NCBI GenBank assembly: GCA_036397065.1
Contig: DASWJP010000111.1
Span: forward strand, 1 to 31,594
Length of the DNA stretch: 31,594 nt
Source of the DNA: JAJFGI01 sp036397065
GTDB lineage: Bacteria; Pseudomonadota; Alphaproteobacteria; Kiloniellales; J153
Direction: 5' to 3'
Below are positions 1-6,385 of the stretch, one piece after another. Position numbers and translations under genes: made by a program. The notes beneath the pieces are model-generated. The model made no database searches. It was not told where the DNA came from and worked only from the letters and a program-made list of their open reading frames with translations. Numbering within the stretch: position 1 is the first letter of the stretch; the number at the start of each line of letters is the position of its first letter.

Positions 1-924
1 CCCGGCAGCAACCCGTCGCTGTTCGAGAAGGCCGCCAAGTCCGCCGCCGACGTGATCTTCCTCGACCTGGAGGACGCGGTGGCCCCGGACGACAAGGTGC
101 AGGCGCGCAAGAACATCATCGAGGCCCTGCGCGATATCGATTGGGGCGCCAAGACCATGTCGGTGCGCATCAACGGCCTGGATACCCACTATATGTACCG
201 GGACGTGGTGGATGTACTGGAACAGGGCGGCGAGCGCCTGGATCTGATCATGATCCCCAAGGCCGGTACCGCGGGGGACATCTATGCCGTCGACATGCTG
301 GTCACCCAGATCGAGGCGGCCATGGGCCGCAAGAAGCGCATCGGCTTCGAGATGATCATCGAAACCGCCCTGGGCATGGCCAATGTGGACGCCATCGCCG
401 CCGCCTCGAAACGCAACGAAAGCCTGCATTTCGGCGTTGCCGACTATGCCGCCTCCACCAAGGCGCGGACCACGGTCATCGGCGGGCCGAACAAGCTTTA
501 TGGCGTGCTCACCGATCAGGAGGGCGATGCGCCACGCGAATACCACTGGGGCGACATGTGGCACTACGCCGTCGCCCGCATGGTGGTGGCGGCGCGCGCC
601 AATGGCCTGCGCCCCATCGACGGGCCGTTCGGCGACTTCTCCGATGCCGACGGCTTCCGGGCTCAGGCGAACCGGGCGGCGGCCTTGGGCTGCGAAGGCA
701 AGTGGGCGATCCACCCCAGCCAGATCGCCCTGGCCAACGAGGTCAACAGCCCGTCCGAAGCCGAGGTGACCAAGGCCAAGCGCATCATCGACGCCATGAA
801 GCAGGCGACCAAGGAAGGCAAGGGCGCCGTGGCCCTCGACGGCCGCCTGATCGACATCGCCTCCATCAAGCAAGCCGAGGTGATGGTCAGCAAGGCCAAG
901 CAGATCGACAAGTCGGGAAAGTAG
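1..924 (+). CDS. mcl: L-malyl-CoA / beta-methylmalyl-CoA lyase (5'-truncated by window edge)
   Basis: Mg2+-dependent lyase of the HpcH/HpaI-citrate lyase beta family. It reversibly cleaves malyl-CoA to acetyl-CoA and glyoxylate (or methylmalyl-CoA to propionyl-CoA and glyoxylate) in the cytoplasm. The reading frame is open from base 1 (PGSNPSLFEKAAKSAADVIF) to TAG at 922-924, giving 307 visible residues. By comparison with Rhodobacter Mcl1 of about 318 aa, roughly the first 20 residues lie outside the window. Visible family motifs are LDLEDAVAPDDK (acidic metal/CoA region), SVRINGLDT, IMIPKAG, the IIETALG glutamate, DGPFGDFSD, KWAIHPSQI and the C-terminal DIASIKQAEV. An internal GTG at 52 is not the start, because homology continues upstream. 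Substrate preference (malyl-, methylmalyl- or citramalyl-CoA) cannot be read from sequence. No partner of a serine cycle or ethylmalonyl-CoA pathway is in view. Confidence 0.9.
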   Translation, partial: PGSNPSLFEKAAKSAADVIFLDLEDAVAPDDKVQARKNIIEALRDIDWGAKTMSVRINGLDTHYMYRDVVDVLEQGGERLDLIMIPKAGTAGDIYAVDMLVTQIEAAMGRKKRIGFEMIIETALGMANVDAIAAASKRNESLHFGVADYAASTKARTTVIGGPNKLYGVLTDQEGDAPREYHWGDMWHYAVARMVVAARANGLRPIDGPFGDFSDADGFRAQANRAAALGCEGKWAIHPSQIALANEVNSPSEAEVTKAKRIIDAMKQATKEGKGAVALDGRLIDIASIKQAEVMVSKAKQIDKSGK

Positions 925-946
925 CGCCAGCGGCGCAAAGAGTGAG

Positions 947-1055
947 CCCTCCCCATCGATGGGGGAGGGCGGCACGTAGCGCGGGTGGGGGTGATGGCGC
1001 ATTCGGCGCCGAACGTCACCCCCCTCCCGGCCTCCCTCCATCAAGGGGGGAGGGG
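947..1055. repeat. G/C-run palindromic intergenic repeat, copy 1
   Basis: Non-coding stretch between mcl and the thiY fragment. It begins with a short palindrome (CCCTCCCC-atcgat-GGGGGAGGG) and continues with a GGGTGGGGGTGA arm. An AT-poor loop containing ggcgcattcggcgcc follows, then the complementary arm TCACCCCCCTCCC and CCTCCCTCCATCAAGGGGGG. The same arm modules (CACCCCC...CCCTCC.CCATCAAGGGGG) recur at 6255-6358 in another arrangement, so this is a dispersed repeat family. On transcription it would fold strongly and may act as the terminator of mcl. No open frame or mobility gene is attached. Confidence 0.7.
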
Positions 1056-1062
1056 AATTTGA

Positions 1063-1177
1063 TTAACGCACCACCGCTGTATAGCCCTCCACCGGCGGGG
1101 CCGTTGTGATGACGCCTTGCGCCAACAGGAACGCGGCGAAGCGTTCGTAGCGGCCGCGGTCCAGGGCGGCTGGGCGC
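1063..1177 (-). pseudogene. Displaced 3'-end fragment of thiY (direct repeat, distal copy)
   Basis: This 115-bp block aligns without gaps to 2631-2745, the last 37 codons and stop of thiY, with 12 mismatches (about 90% identity). In the thiY frame it still reads RPAALDRGRYERFAAFLLAQ and onward to TAVVR and TAA. Only two residues differ from the intact gene (E to T and S to G); most other base changes are synonymous. Homology stops exactly at the stop codon on one side and abruptly at 1177 on the other, where the AT-rich islet begins. It is therefore a remnant of a once-functional allele, not a gene in its own right. Either this or the intact copy could be the resident version. Confidence 0.9.
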
Positions 1178-1193
1178 CGGTAGATCGAATGTA

Positions 1194-1883
1194 TTAATTT
1201 AGAAAACCGATCTTATGTAAATTTGTTTCCAAATTAAATATGTTCTGCTTTAAGGCAGAATCCCAATTTTTATAGACTCTGATGCTACATTTATTTGGAA
1301 TTCGATCATCTAATTTCAAAGATTGACGCAAATTACGAATCAACATTGCGCATTTCAATGACATCTTACACTGCGGAAGCGGAGGGATTTTGTTGGTATC
1401 AATAAAGCCGCGCTTCAATGTGTTAGTCACTACTTTGACATTCTCGTCCCAGAATCTTGCCCCCCACTTCTTCTCGTCAAGATATCCATTCCACCAATCA
1501 TCTAACCACTGATCAAAATCAGCACGGAGCGAATAGAATACATTCTGCGACACCACAAAGAGATCTATGTCTGATACGGCTGGTTCATATTCCCGCCCAA
1601 ATTTGTCTGGCGACAGTGAGAAGCCGATTCTAGCGCTACCAACCAGCGAGATATTCTTTGGCTGTACATCCAAATAATTTCCGATCCATTCCCTAATCAA
1701 CTCATACCTCATCGGTTCATAACGAAATGCATAAGGTATGCCCTCAGTCATCCAAAGATTCACAAACTGTGATACGTCTTTTCGTGTGGGGCGTGTAGCA
1801 ATTGTCTTCGCATCAAATGCGTGAACAGGATACGGGCTGTCGAGAAGTTTAGCCCAATGGCTTGGTTTGAACGGGTCCTGCAT
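1194..1883 (-). CDS. Nucleotidyltransferase-fold protein of an AT-rich islet
   Basis: A 229-aa soluble protein with a DNA polymerase beta-like nucleotidyltransferase signature. LVGSARIGFSL (residues 80-90) supplies the GS motif, and SDIDLFVVS (104-112) supplies the paired metal-binding aspartates D105 and D107, with a hydrophobic strand after them. The 20-residue gap between GS and DxD is longer than in minimal MNT proteins. The C-terminal half (about 170-229) is basic and probably helical; I cannot place the third acidic residue. No signal peptide or membrane segment is visible. The ATG at 1881-1883 lies 4 nt after the stop of the upstream GT51 gene, so the two are probably co-translated. 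Function is unknown. Transfer of a nucleotide to protein, RNA or a small molecule is possible from the fold. A CBASS-type signal synthase or an MNT-like antitoxin are alternatives that I cannot separate. Confidence 0.7.
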   Translation of the reverse strand: MQDPFKPSHWAKLLDSPYPVHAFDAKTIATRPTRKDVSQFVNLWMTEGIPYAFRYEPMRYELIREWIGNYLDVQPKNISLVGSARIGFSLSPDKFGREYEPAVSDIDLFVVSQNVFYSLRADFDQWLDDWWNGYLDEKKWGARFWDENVKVVTNTLKRGFIDTNKIPPLPQCKMSLKCAMLIRNLRQSLKLDDRIPNKCSIRVYKNWDSALKQNIFNLETNLHKIGFLN

Positions 1884-1887
1884 TTCA

Positions 1888-2409
1888 TCACCCGGGTATT
1901 TCTAAACTCGTTGATTCTACTCTATTTTGTATATAGCGCTGTCGAGCATAGAGCATTTTCAGCCGGGGAGTTATAAGTTCCCGAGGTAGTGGGTACTTTA
2001 AAGCTGCGACGATCAACGCTGCATCTCTATCTGAAAGATCTTCTAGATTTATCCCAAGGCGGTTGGCAGCAGCTTTCACACCGATCATTCGCCAACCAAA
2101 ATATGCCACTTGCAGGTACCGCTCGGCAATTTCGCGTTTAGATATCTGTTGGGACATCCAAACCGCCAATAATATCTCGGATAGTTTTCGGACGATCGTA
2201 CGTTCATATCTTTGGCGAAGTGTTCGCACATATTGCTGCTCTATGGTACTTCCGCCGCTAATTTTCGAGTGAAGGAGATAGTTTCGACTTGCGCGTAGCA
2301 ATGCAAAGAGATCGACGCCTCCGTGCCGAAGAAACCTAATATCCTCGGCAACCATAAGGCTAAGTATCAGATTGTTTGGCAGACTCACTTTTGGAGATCC
2401 TTGAAGCAA
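1888..2409 (-). CDS. Stand-alone GT51 peptidoglycan glycosyltransferase domain, no membrane anchor
   Basis: The 173 residues from the TTG at 2409 match the GT51 (PBP1/MtgA) glycosyltransferase core. AEDIRFLRHGGVD carries the catalytic Glu22. GGSTIEQQ (52-59), RKLSE (74-78, second conserved Glu) and KREIAERYLQVAYFG..MIGVKAAA (91-115) follow, then an LSDRDAALIVAALKYP helix. GT51 enzymes polymerise lipid II and normally carry an N-terminal transmembrane helix; none is present here. The frame stays open upstream to a stop at 2518-2520 without ATG or GTG. A CTG at 2485-2487 lies 8 nt behind GGAG and would add 26 residues (LIIFRQILKYLASRYLAKEV then EHLRSE), so the true start is uncertain. It is the first gene of a pair with the nucleotidyltransferase. 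Its role is unknown: it could be an active polymerase, a lipid II binder or a toxic effector. Composition points to horizontal origin. Confidence 0.78.
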   Translation of the reverse strand: MLQGSPKVSLPNNLILSLMVAEDIRFLRHGGVDLFALLRASRNYLLHSKISGGSTIEQQYVRTLRQRYERTIVRKLSEILLAVWMSQQISKREIAERYLQVAYFGWRMIGVKAAANRLGINLEDLSDRDAALIVAALKYPLPRELITPRLKMLYARQRYIQNRVESTSLEIPG

Positions 2410-2537
2410 CTCACTTCTGAGGTGTTCGACCTCTTTGGCTAAATACCTTGATGCTAGGTATTTGAGGATCTGCCGAAATATTATCAGTTCACTTTCTCCA
2501 ACCGTCGATCCGTAGCACTAAAGGTGCCAGCCTAGAC

Positions 2538-2575
2538 CATTTTAAGGTGTTATTGGTGGGCAAGCCTTAAAAATG
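2538..2575. repeat. Inverted repeat in the leader of the islet genes
   Basis: CATTTTAAGG (2538-2547) is matched by CCTTAAAAATG (2565-2575) across a 17-nt spacer; one extra A breaks perfect symmetry. It lies between the candidate promoter (2589-2617) and the GT51 reading frame, so it would be in the 5' leader. It could be an operator or an RNA hairpin. It is not followed by a T tract in the direction of transcription, which argues against a simple terminator. Confidence 0.45.
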
Positions 2576-2588
2576 CTGTTTACTCCCC

Positions 2589-2617
2589 GATTAATTCTCC
2601 GATCGTGTCTGATCCAA
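2589..2617 (-). promoter_or_regulatory. Candidate promoter for the islet gene pair
   Basis: On the minus strand TTGGAT (2612-2617) is followed after 17 nt by TTAATC (2589-2594). The -35 is fair and the -10 is weak. It is the only reasonable pair between thiY and the GT51 frame. It lies just inside the islet, about 14 bp past the thiY stop codon, so the islet may carry its own promoter. Confidence 0.3.
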
Positions 2618-2630
2618 ATATCCTCCACAC

Positions 2631-3584
2631 TCAACGCACCACAGCCGTATAGCTCTCCACCGGCGGGGCGGTCTCGATGACGCCCTGCGCCAGCAGGAAC
2701 GCGGCGAAGCGTTCGTAGCGGCCGCGGTCCAGAGCGGCCGGGCGCAGGGCGAAGCGTGGCAAGGTGTCGCGCCAGGCACGCTTGTTCAACTCATCGTCCA
2801 AACCGTTGCGGTAACCGGCGAACAGGGCCCACGCCGCGTCCGGATGGTTGACCATGAACTGCACGGCGCGCTCCAGCCCGTGCAACAGCTTGGCCAGGCG
2901 CGGATCGGCCAGCATTTTGGTGTTGGCCACCAGGATCAATTCGTCATAGGGCGGCACGCCTTCCTCCTCCACAAAGAAGGCGCGGCCCTTGTGCCCTTCG
3001 ATGGCCAGTTGATTCAGCTCGAAGTTGCGGAAGGCGCCGATCACCGCGTCCACCTGGCCCGAGAGCAGCGCCGGGCTGAGCGAGAAGTTGACGTTGACCA
3101 GCTTCACGTCATCCAAGGTCATGCCGTACGGCGCCAGCATGGCGCGCAGCATGGCATCCTCGAAGCCGCCGACGGAAAAGCCCACGGTGCGGCCCTTGAG
3201 GTCGGCGATCGAGGCGATCGGTCCCTCGTCCAGCACCAGCAGGGTATTCAGCGGCGTTGCCACCAGGGTGCCGATCCGGGCCAGGGGCAGGCCGGCGGCG
3301 GCCTGCACATGCAGTTGCGGCTGATAAGTGATCGCCACATCGGCCTGGCCGGCGGCCACCAGCTTGGGCGGATCGTTCGGATCCGCCGGCTCGATCAGCT
3401 CGACCTCCAGCCCGTCGGCGGCGAAGTAGCCCTTTTCCAGGGCGACCACCAGCGGCCCGTGATCCGGATTGAGAAACCAATCCAGGATCACGGTCAGCTT
3501 TTCCGCCGCCCGCGCCGATCCCGGCAGCCCGGCAACCGCCAGCGTGATCGCCAGCGCGGCGATCCAGAACATCCTGCGTTTCAT
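2631..3584 (-). CDS. thiY: ThiY-type thiamine-pyrimidine ABC transporter substrate-binding protein
   Basis: Periplasmic solute-binding protein of the NMT1/ThiY family, predicted to capture formylaminopyrimidine/HMP-type thiamine precursors for ABC import. The 317-aa product starts at ATG 3582-3584 (GGGGAG about 10 nt upstream). It has a clear signal peptide, MKRRMFWIAALAITLAVAG up to an SARA-A cleavage site. A TTG start at 3602 would only add six residues. Typical motifs are VILDWFLNPDHGPL, EKGYFAADGLEVEL, DPNDPPKLVAAGQADVAITY, DLKGRTVGFSVGGFEDAM and GAFRNFELNQL. Control by a TPP riboswitch at 3686-3778 supports the thiamine role. No permease (thiX) or ATPase (thiZ) gene follows; the AT-rich islet begins right after the stop, and a second copy of the gene's 3' end lies beyond it. 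Confidence 0.88.
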   Translation of the reverse strand: MKRRMFWIAALAITLAVAGLPGSARAAEKLTVILDWFLNPDHGPLVVALEKGYFAADGLEVELIEPADPNDPPKLVAAGQADVAITYQPQLHVQAAAGLPLARIGTLVATPLNTLLVLDEGPIASIADLKGRTVGFSVGGFEDAMLRAMLAPYGMTLDDVKLVNVNFSLSPALLSGQVDAVIGAFRNFELNQLAIEGHKGRAFFVEEEGVPPYDELILVANTKMLADPRLAKLLHGLERAVQFMVNHPDAAWALFAGYRNGLDDELNKRAWRDTLPRFALRPAALDRGRYERFAAFLLAQGVIETAPPVESYTAVVR

Positions 3585-3685
3585 TGTGCAAAGTCTCCCC
3601 AAACCCGTGACTCATTCCGTGGAACACACTGAATCGGGATGCGGGCGGGGCGGCGGAAAGCGGCGAGAGCCGAGGTCGTGGTTCC

Positions 3686-3778
3686 GTTCCCTGCGCCGGC
3701 ATTACCCGGATCAGGTTCGAAGGGTCCGCACCGCGCTCACAGCGGCAAGATCTCAGCCCGGTCAAGGGCTCCCCTAGG
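3686..3778 (-). promoter_or_regulatory. TPP riboswitch (THI element) upstream of thiY
   Basis: Read on the minus strand, this stretch has all landmarks of the thiamine pyrophosphate aptamer. The 5' stem half GGGGAGCCC is at 3766-3774 and the CTGAGA pyrimidine-sensing core at 3751-3756. A variable P3 region follows, then GAACCTGATCCGGGTAATGC and the closing GCAGGGAAC at 3686-3694. It begins within a few bases of the predicted transcription start and ends about 100 nt before the thiY ATG. TPP binding is expected to lower thiY expression. The leader between aptamer and gene shows no U-tract, so control of translation via the GGGGAG ribosome site is the likelier mode (inference). Confidence 0.96.
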
Positions 3779-3787
3779 AACAGGCCA

Positions 3788-3816
3788 ATCATGGGCCGGG
3801 CCGGCGCCCGGGTCAA
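3788..3816 (-). promoter_or_regulatory. Sigma-70-type promoter of the TPP riboswitch-thiY unit
   Basis: TTGACC (3811-3816, minus strand) and CATGAT (3788-3793) are separated by exactly 17 nt. This predicts a start near 3781, a few bases before the riboswitch 5' stem. The coincidence of promoter and aptamer positions supports the call. Confidence 0.65.
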
Positions 3817-4059
3817 GGCACCGCGCCCCGTGCGCTGGTAATACGAATATCGGGGCCGCTTCCCCTTCGAGACGCGCCCTTGCGGGCGCTCCTCAGGGTG
3901 AGGCGGCCGCTAGCGGGCGGCCGGCGCGAACCATGCGGCCGCTATCCGTGCGATGTGATTGTCTTGACTTGCACCGGCCGTGGGCAGCGGCTAAACGGCC
4001 CCGATACGTTGCCGCCTTTGCCGTCGCCTCGGCGCCGCCGCCATGCTAGAGAGACGCCC

Positions 4060-5016
4060 ATGCACAACTTCCTCGACTTCGAAAAGCCCATCGCGGAACT
4101 TGAGGGCAAGATCGAAGAGCTGCGCCATCTGTCCGACGACGGCGAAATCAACATCGCCGAGGAAGTGGCCAAGCTGCAGGCCAAGGCGGACCGCCTGTTG
4201 CGGCAAAGCTATGGCCGCCTGACGGCGTGGCAGAAGACGCAAGTGGCGCGCCATCCCGACCGGCCGCGCCTGACCGATTATTTGAACAATCTGATCGAGG
4301 ATTTCGCGCCCCTGGCCGGCGACCGCCTGTTCGCCGAGGACCGCGCCATCATCGGCGGCATCGGCCGCTTCCGCGGATTCTCGACGGTGATACTGGGGCA
4401 GGAGAAGGGCGCCGATACGGACAGCCGGGTGAAGCACAACTTCGGCATGGCCCGGCCCGAGGGCTATCGCAAGGCGCAACGCCTGATGCACCTGGCGGAG
4501 CGGTTCGATCTGCCGGTCCTGTGCCTGGTCGATACGGCCGGCGCCTATCCGGGTGTCGGCGCGGAAGAGCGCGGCCAGGCGGAAGCCATCGCCCGGTGCA
4601 TGGAAATCAGCCTGGGTTTGCGGGTGCCCATGATCTCCGTGATCATCGGCGAGGGTGGCTCCGGCGGCGCCATCGCCCTGGCCACCGCCAATCGGCTGTT
4701 GATGCTCGAGCATTCGGTCTATTCGGTGATCTCGCCGGAAGGGTGCGCCTCCATCCTCTGGCGCAGCAGCGAGCACGCGCAGGATGCGGCCGAGGCCCTG
4801 AAATTGACCGCCCAGGATCTGCATAAGATGGGCATCATCGACGAAATCGTGCCCGAGCCCCTGGGCGGCGCCCAGCGCGGCCGGCGCGAGGCCATCGACG
4901 CGGTCGGCGCGGCCATCGAGCGCAATCTTTTCGAGTTGTGCCGGCACGACGGCGCCACCTTGCGCACGCAACGGCGGGAAAAATTCCTGCAGATGGGCAA
5001 AAAGGGACTGAGCTGA
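4060..5016 (+). CDS. accA: Acetyl-CoA carboxylase carboxyltransferase subunit alpha
   Basis: Alpha subunit of the cytoplasmic acetyl-CoA carboxylase carboxyltransferase, which with AccD moves the carboxyl group from biotin-BCCP to acetyl-CoA to give malonyl-CoA for fatty acid synthesis. The 318-aa product starts at ATG 4060 (AGAGAG just upstream) with the family N-terminus MHNFLDFEKPIAELEGKIEE. The crotonase-fold core includes FAEDRAIIGGIGRF, GQEKGADT, NFGMARPEGYRKA, LVDTAGAYPGVGAEERGQ and IGEGGSGGAIAL, the last two forming the oxyanion hole and CoA region. Length is normal. An in-frame extension up to 3880 lacks homology. A weak promoter-like TTGACT at 3964-3969 lies upstream. The stop codon overlaps the start of the next gene (TGATG). 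Confidence 0.97.
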   Translation: MHNFLDFEKPIAELEGKIEELRHLSDDGEINIAEEVAKLQAKADRLLRQSYGRLTAWQKTQVARHPDRPRLTDYLNNLIEDFAPLAGDRLFAEDRAIIGGIGRFRGFSTVILGQEKGADTDSRVKHNFGMARPEGYRKAQRLMHLAERFDLPVLCLVDTAGAYPGVGAEERGQAEAIARCMEISLGLRVPMISVIIGEGGSGGAIALATANRLLMLEHSVYSVISPEGCASILWRSSEHAQDAAEALKLTAQDLHKMGIIDEIVPEPLGGAQRGRREAIDAVGAAIERNLFELCRHDGATLRTQRREKFLQMGKKGLS

Positions 5017-6230
5017 TGCCCCGACTCAGCGTCGCCCGGCAGGATCTGGTCGAACGGGCGCGGTCCTTGGCCGAGACCGTCATCGCCCCGCGCGCCGCCG
5101 AGGTCGACCGCACCGAAGCCTATCCGTGGGATAACGTGCATGCCCTGCGCGATGCCGGATTCTTCGGCCTGACCATTCCGAAATCCCACGGCGGCGCCGG
5201 CCTGGGATACCTGGACGCGGTGCTGGTGGTCGAGGAGATGGCCAAGGCGTGCGGGGTCACCGCGCGCATCGTGGTCGAGGCCAACATGGGCGCCATCAGC
5301 GCCATCATGACCTACGGCAGCGAGGCGCAGAAACGCCTGGCCGCGGATCTGGTGCTCGGCGGCGACAAGCCGGCCATCTGCATCACCGAGCCGGAGGCCG
5401 GCTCGGCCGCCAACGAGATGAGCACCCGCGCCGACCGGCGCGGCGACTCTGACTCCTACGTGCTCAATGGCCGCAAGCATTGGATCACCGGCGGCGGCGT
5501 CTCGCGCCTGCATGTGATCTTCGCCCGCGTCTTTCATGGCGCCGCCGAGCAAGGCATCGCCGGGTTCATCGTCGAGCGCGATGCGGAGGCGGGGCTGCCG
5601 CGCGGCCTGAGCATCGGCAAGCGCGAGCCGACCATGGGTCTGCGCGGCCTGCCGGAAACCGAGGTCATTTTCGAGAATCTTGAGGTGCCGGCGGAGATGA
5701 TGATCGTACCGCCGAACGGACTGGCCCGCGGCTTCGGCCAGTTGATGAACGCCTACAACAGTCAGCGGGTGGGTGCGGCCACGGTGGCGTTGGGCCTGGC
5801 CGCCGGCGCCTATGAACAGGCGCTGGCCTACAGCAAGACCCGGCAGCAGTTCGGCCGGCCCATCGCCGAGTTCCAGGGCCTGCAATGGATGCTGGCCGAC
5901 ATGGCGACACAGATCGAGGCGGCACGCGCCTTGATCCGCAAGGCCGCCGATTGCGACGGCTTTCCCGATGTGCTGGAGGCGGCGCAGGCCAAGGTGTTCG
6001 CCTCCGAAATGGCCATCAAGGTGACCAACGAAGCCTTGCAGGTCTTCGGTGCCGCCGGCTACTCGCGCGACAATCCGCTGGAGCGCATGGTGCGCGATGC
6101 GCGCATGTTCACCATCGGCGGCGGCACGGCGCAGATCCTGCGCACGGTCATCGCCGCGCGCCTGCTCGGGCGCAAGCTGCCGCAAACCCGCGACGGCTAT
6201 CTGAACCTGCCGAAGGGAAGCAGGGACTAA
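5016..6230 (+). CDS. acd: Acyl-CoA dehydrogenase-fold enzyme, probable 3-sulfinopropionyl-CoA desulfinase (Acd-like)
   Basis: A 404-aa FAD-binding acyl-CoA dehydrogenase-superfamily protein. The closest family I recognise is Acd of Advenella mimigardefordensis DPN7, which releases sulfite from 3-sulfinopropionyl-CoA to give propionyl-CoA. Shared blocks, from memory, include AEAYPWDN-like TEAYPWDN, EEMAKAC, DKPAICITEPEAGSAANEM, HWITGGGVSRLH, YNSQRVGA, FGRPIAEFQGLQWM, MFTIGGGTAQILRT and KLPQTRDGYL. The dehydrogenase base is absent: the usual (Y)EGT glutamate reads GGGT, and the alternative position carries Gln250. Arg84 (VTARIVVE) matches the arginine reported as important in Acd. The start overlaps the accA stop (TGATG), suggesting coupled translation. 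A ThDP enzyme and an SLC13 permease lie downstream. An ordinary short-chain acyl-CoA dehydrogenase is the alternative, but is less likely given the missing base. Confidence 0.75.
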   Translation: MPRLSVARQDLVERARSLAETVIAPRAAEVDRTEAYPWDNVHALRDAGFFGLTIPKSHGGAGLGYLDAVLVVEEMAKACGVTARIVVEANMGAISAIMTYGSEAQKRLAADLVLGGDKPAICITEPEAGSAANEMSTRADRRGDSDSYVLNGRKHWITGGGVSRLHVIFARVFHGAAEQGIAGFIVERDAEAGLPRGLSIGKREPTMGLRGLPETEVIFENLEVPAEMMIVPPNGLARGFGQLMNAYNSQRVGAATVALGLAAGAYEQALAYSKTRQQFGRPIAEFQGLQWMLADMATQIEAARALIRKAADCDGFPDVLEAAQAKVFASEMAIKVTNEALQVFGAAGYSRDNPLERMVRDARMFTIGGGTAQILRTVIAARLLGRKLPQTRDGYLNLPKGSRD

Positions 6231-6254
6231 AACTCGATGATCTTTGCCTGCAAG

Positions 6255-6358
6255 CCACCCCCACCCCGGCCCTCCCCCATCAAGGGGGAGGGAGAATGTG
6301 TCAGCCGGCCATGCTTGTTCCCTCCTTCCTTGTGGGGGAGGGTGAGGGTGGGGGGTGC
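6255..6358. repeat. G/C-run palindromic intergenic repeat, copy 2
   Basis: Between acd and the ThDP-enzyme gene. The left arm 6256-6279 (CACCCCCACCCCGGCCCTCC and onward) pairs with the right arm 6333-6357 (TGGGGGAGGGTGAGGGTGGG and onward) with only a few mismatches. A spacer of about 50 nt separates them, and the left arm runs into an inner palindrome CCCTCCCCC-atcaa-GGGGGAGGG. It shares these modules with 947-1055. The long stem would separate the two genes transcriptionally or stabilise the upstream mRNA end. No coding potential. Confidence 0.75.
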
Positions 6359-6385
6359 CGTAGACTCGAGCGGAGTAGTGCAAAG

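Larger units (their letters stand above)
1178..2630. other. AT-rich two-gene islet at the 3' end of thiY
   Basis: Roughly 1.45 kb whose base composition drops sharply compared with both sides (many A/T runs, ATA, AAA and TTA codons). It is bounded by the two copies of the thiY 3' end (1063-1177 and 2631-2745). It contains a candidate promoter, an inverted repeat in the leader, a GT51 glycosyltransferase gene and a nucleotidyltransferase-fold gene, all reading on the minus strand. No integrase, transposase or terminal inverted repeats are visible, so the mode of entry is unknown. The repeat copies differ by about 10%, so they are not a fresh target-site duplication. Recombination with DNA carrying a diverged thiY end fits better (inference). 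Confidence 0.75.

Noticed and set aside
2063..2272. 69-aa plus-strand open frame inside the GT51 gene
   Set aside because: No ribosome site, no recognisable motif, and fully antisense to a gene with conserved catalytic motifs.
1178..2630. Insertion sequence or prophage explanation for the AT-rich islet
   Set aside because: No transposase, integrase, phage gene or terminal inverted repeats are visible, and the flanking repeats are long and diverged, unlike target-site duplications.
3700..3730. GGTTCGA stretch resembling a tRNA T-loop
   Set aside because: It is part of the TPP riboswitch read on the other strand; no acceptor or anticodon stems surround it.
3880..4059. N-terminal extension of accA to 3880
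   Set aside because: Not conserved; the family start MHNFLDFEKPIAELE at 4060 has its own ribosome site, and the upstream stretch is leader sequence.
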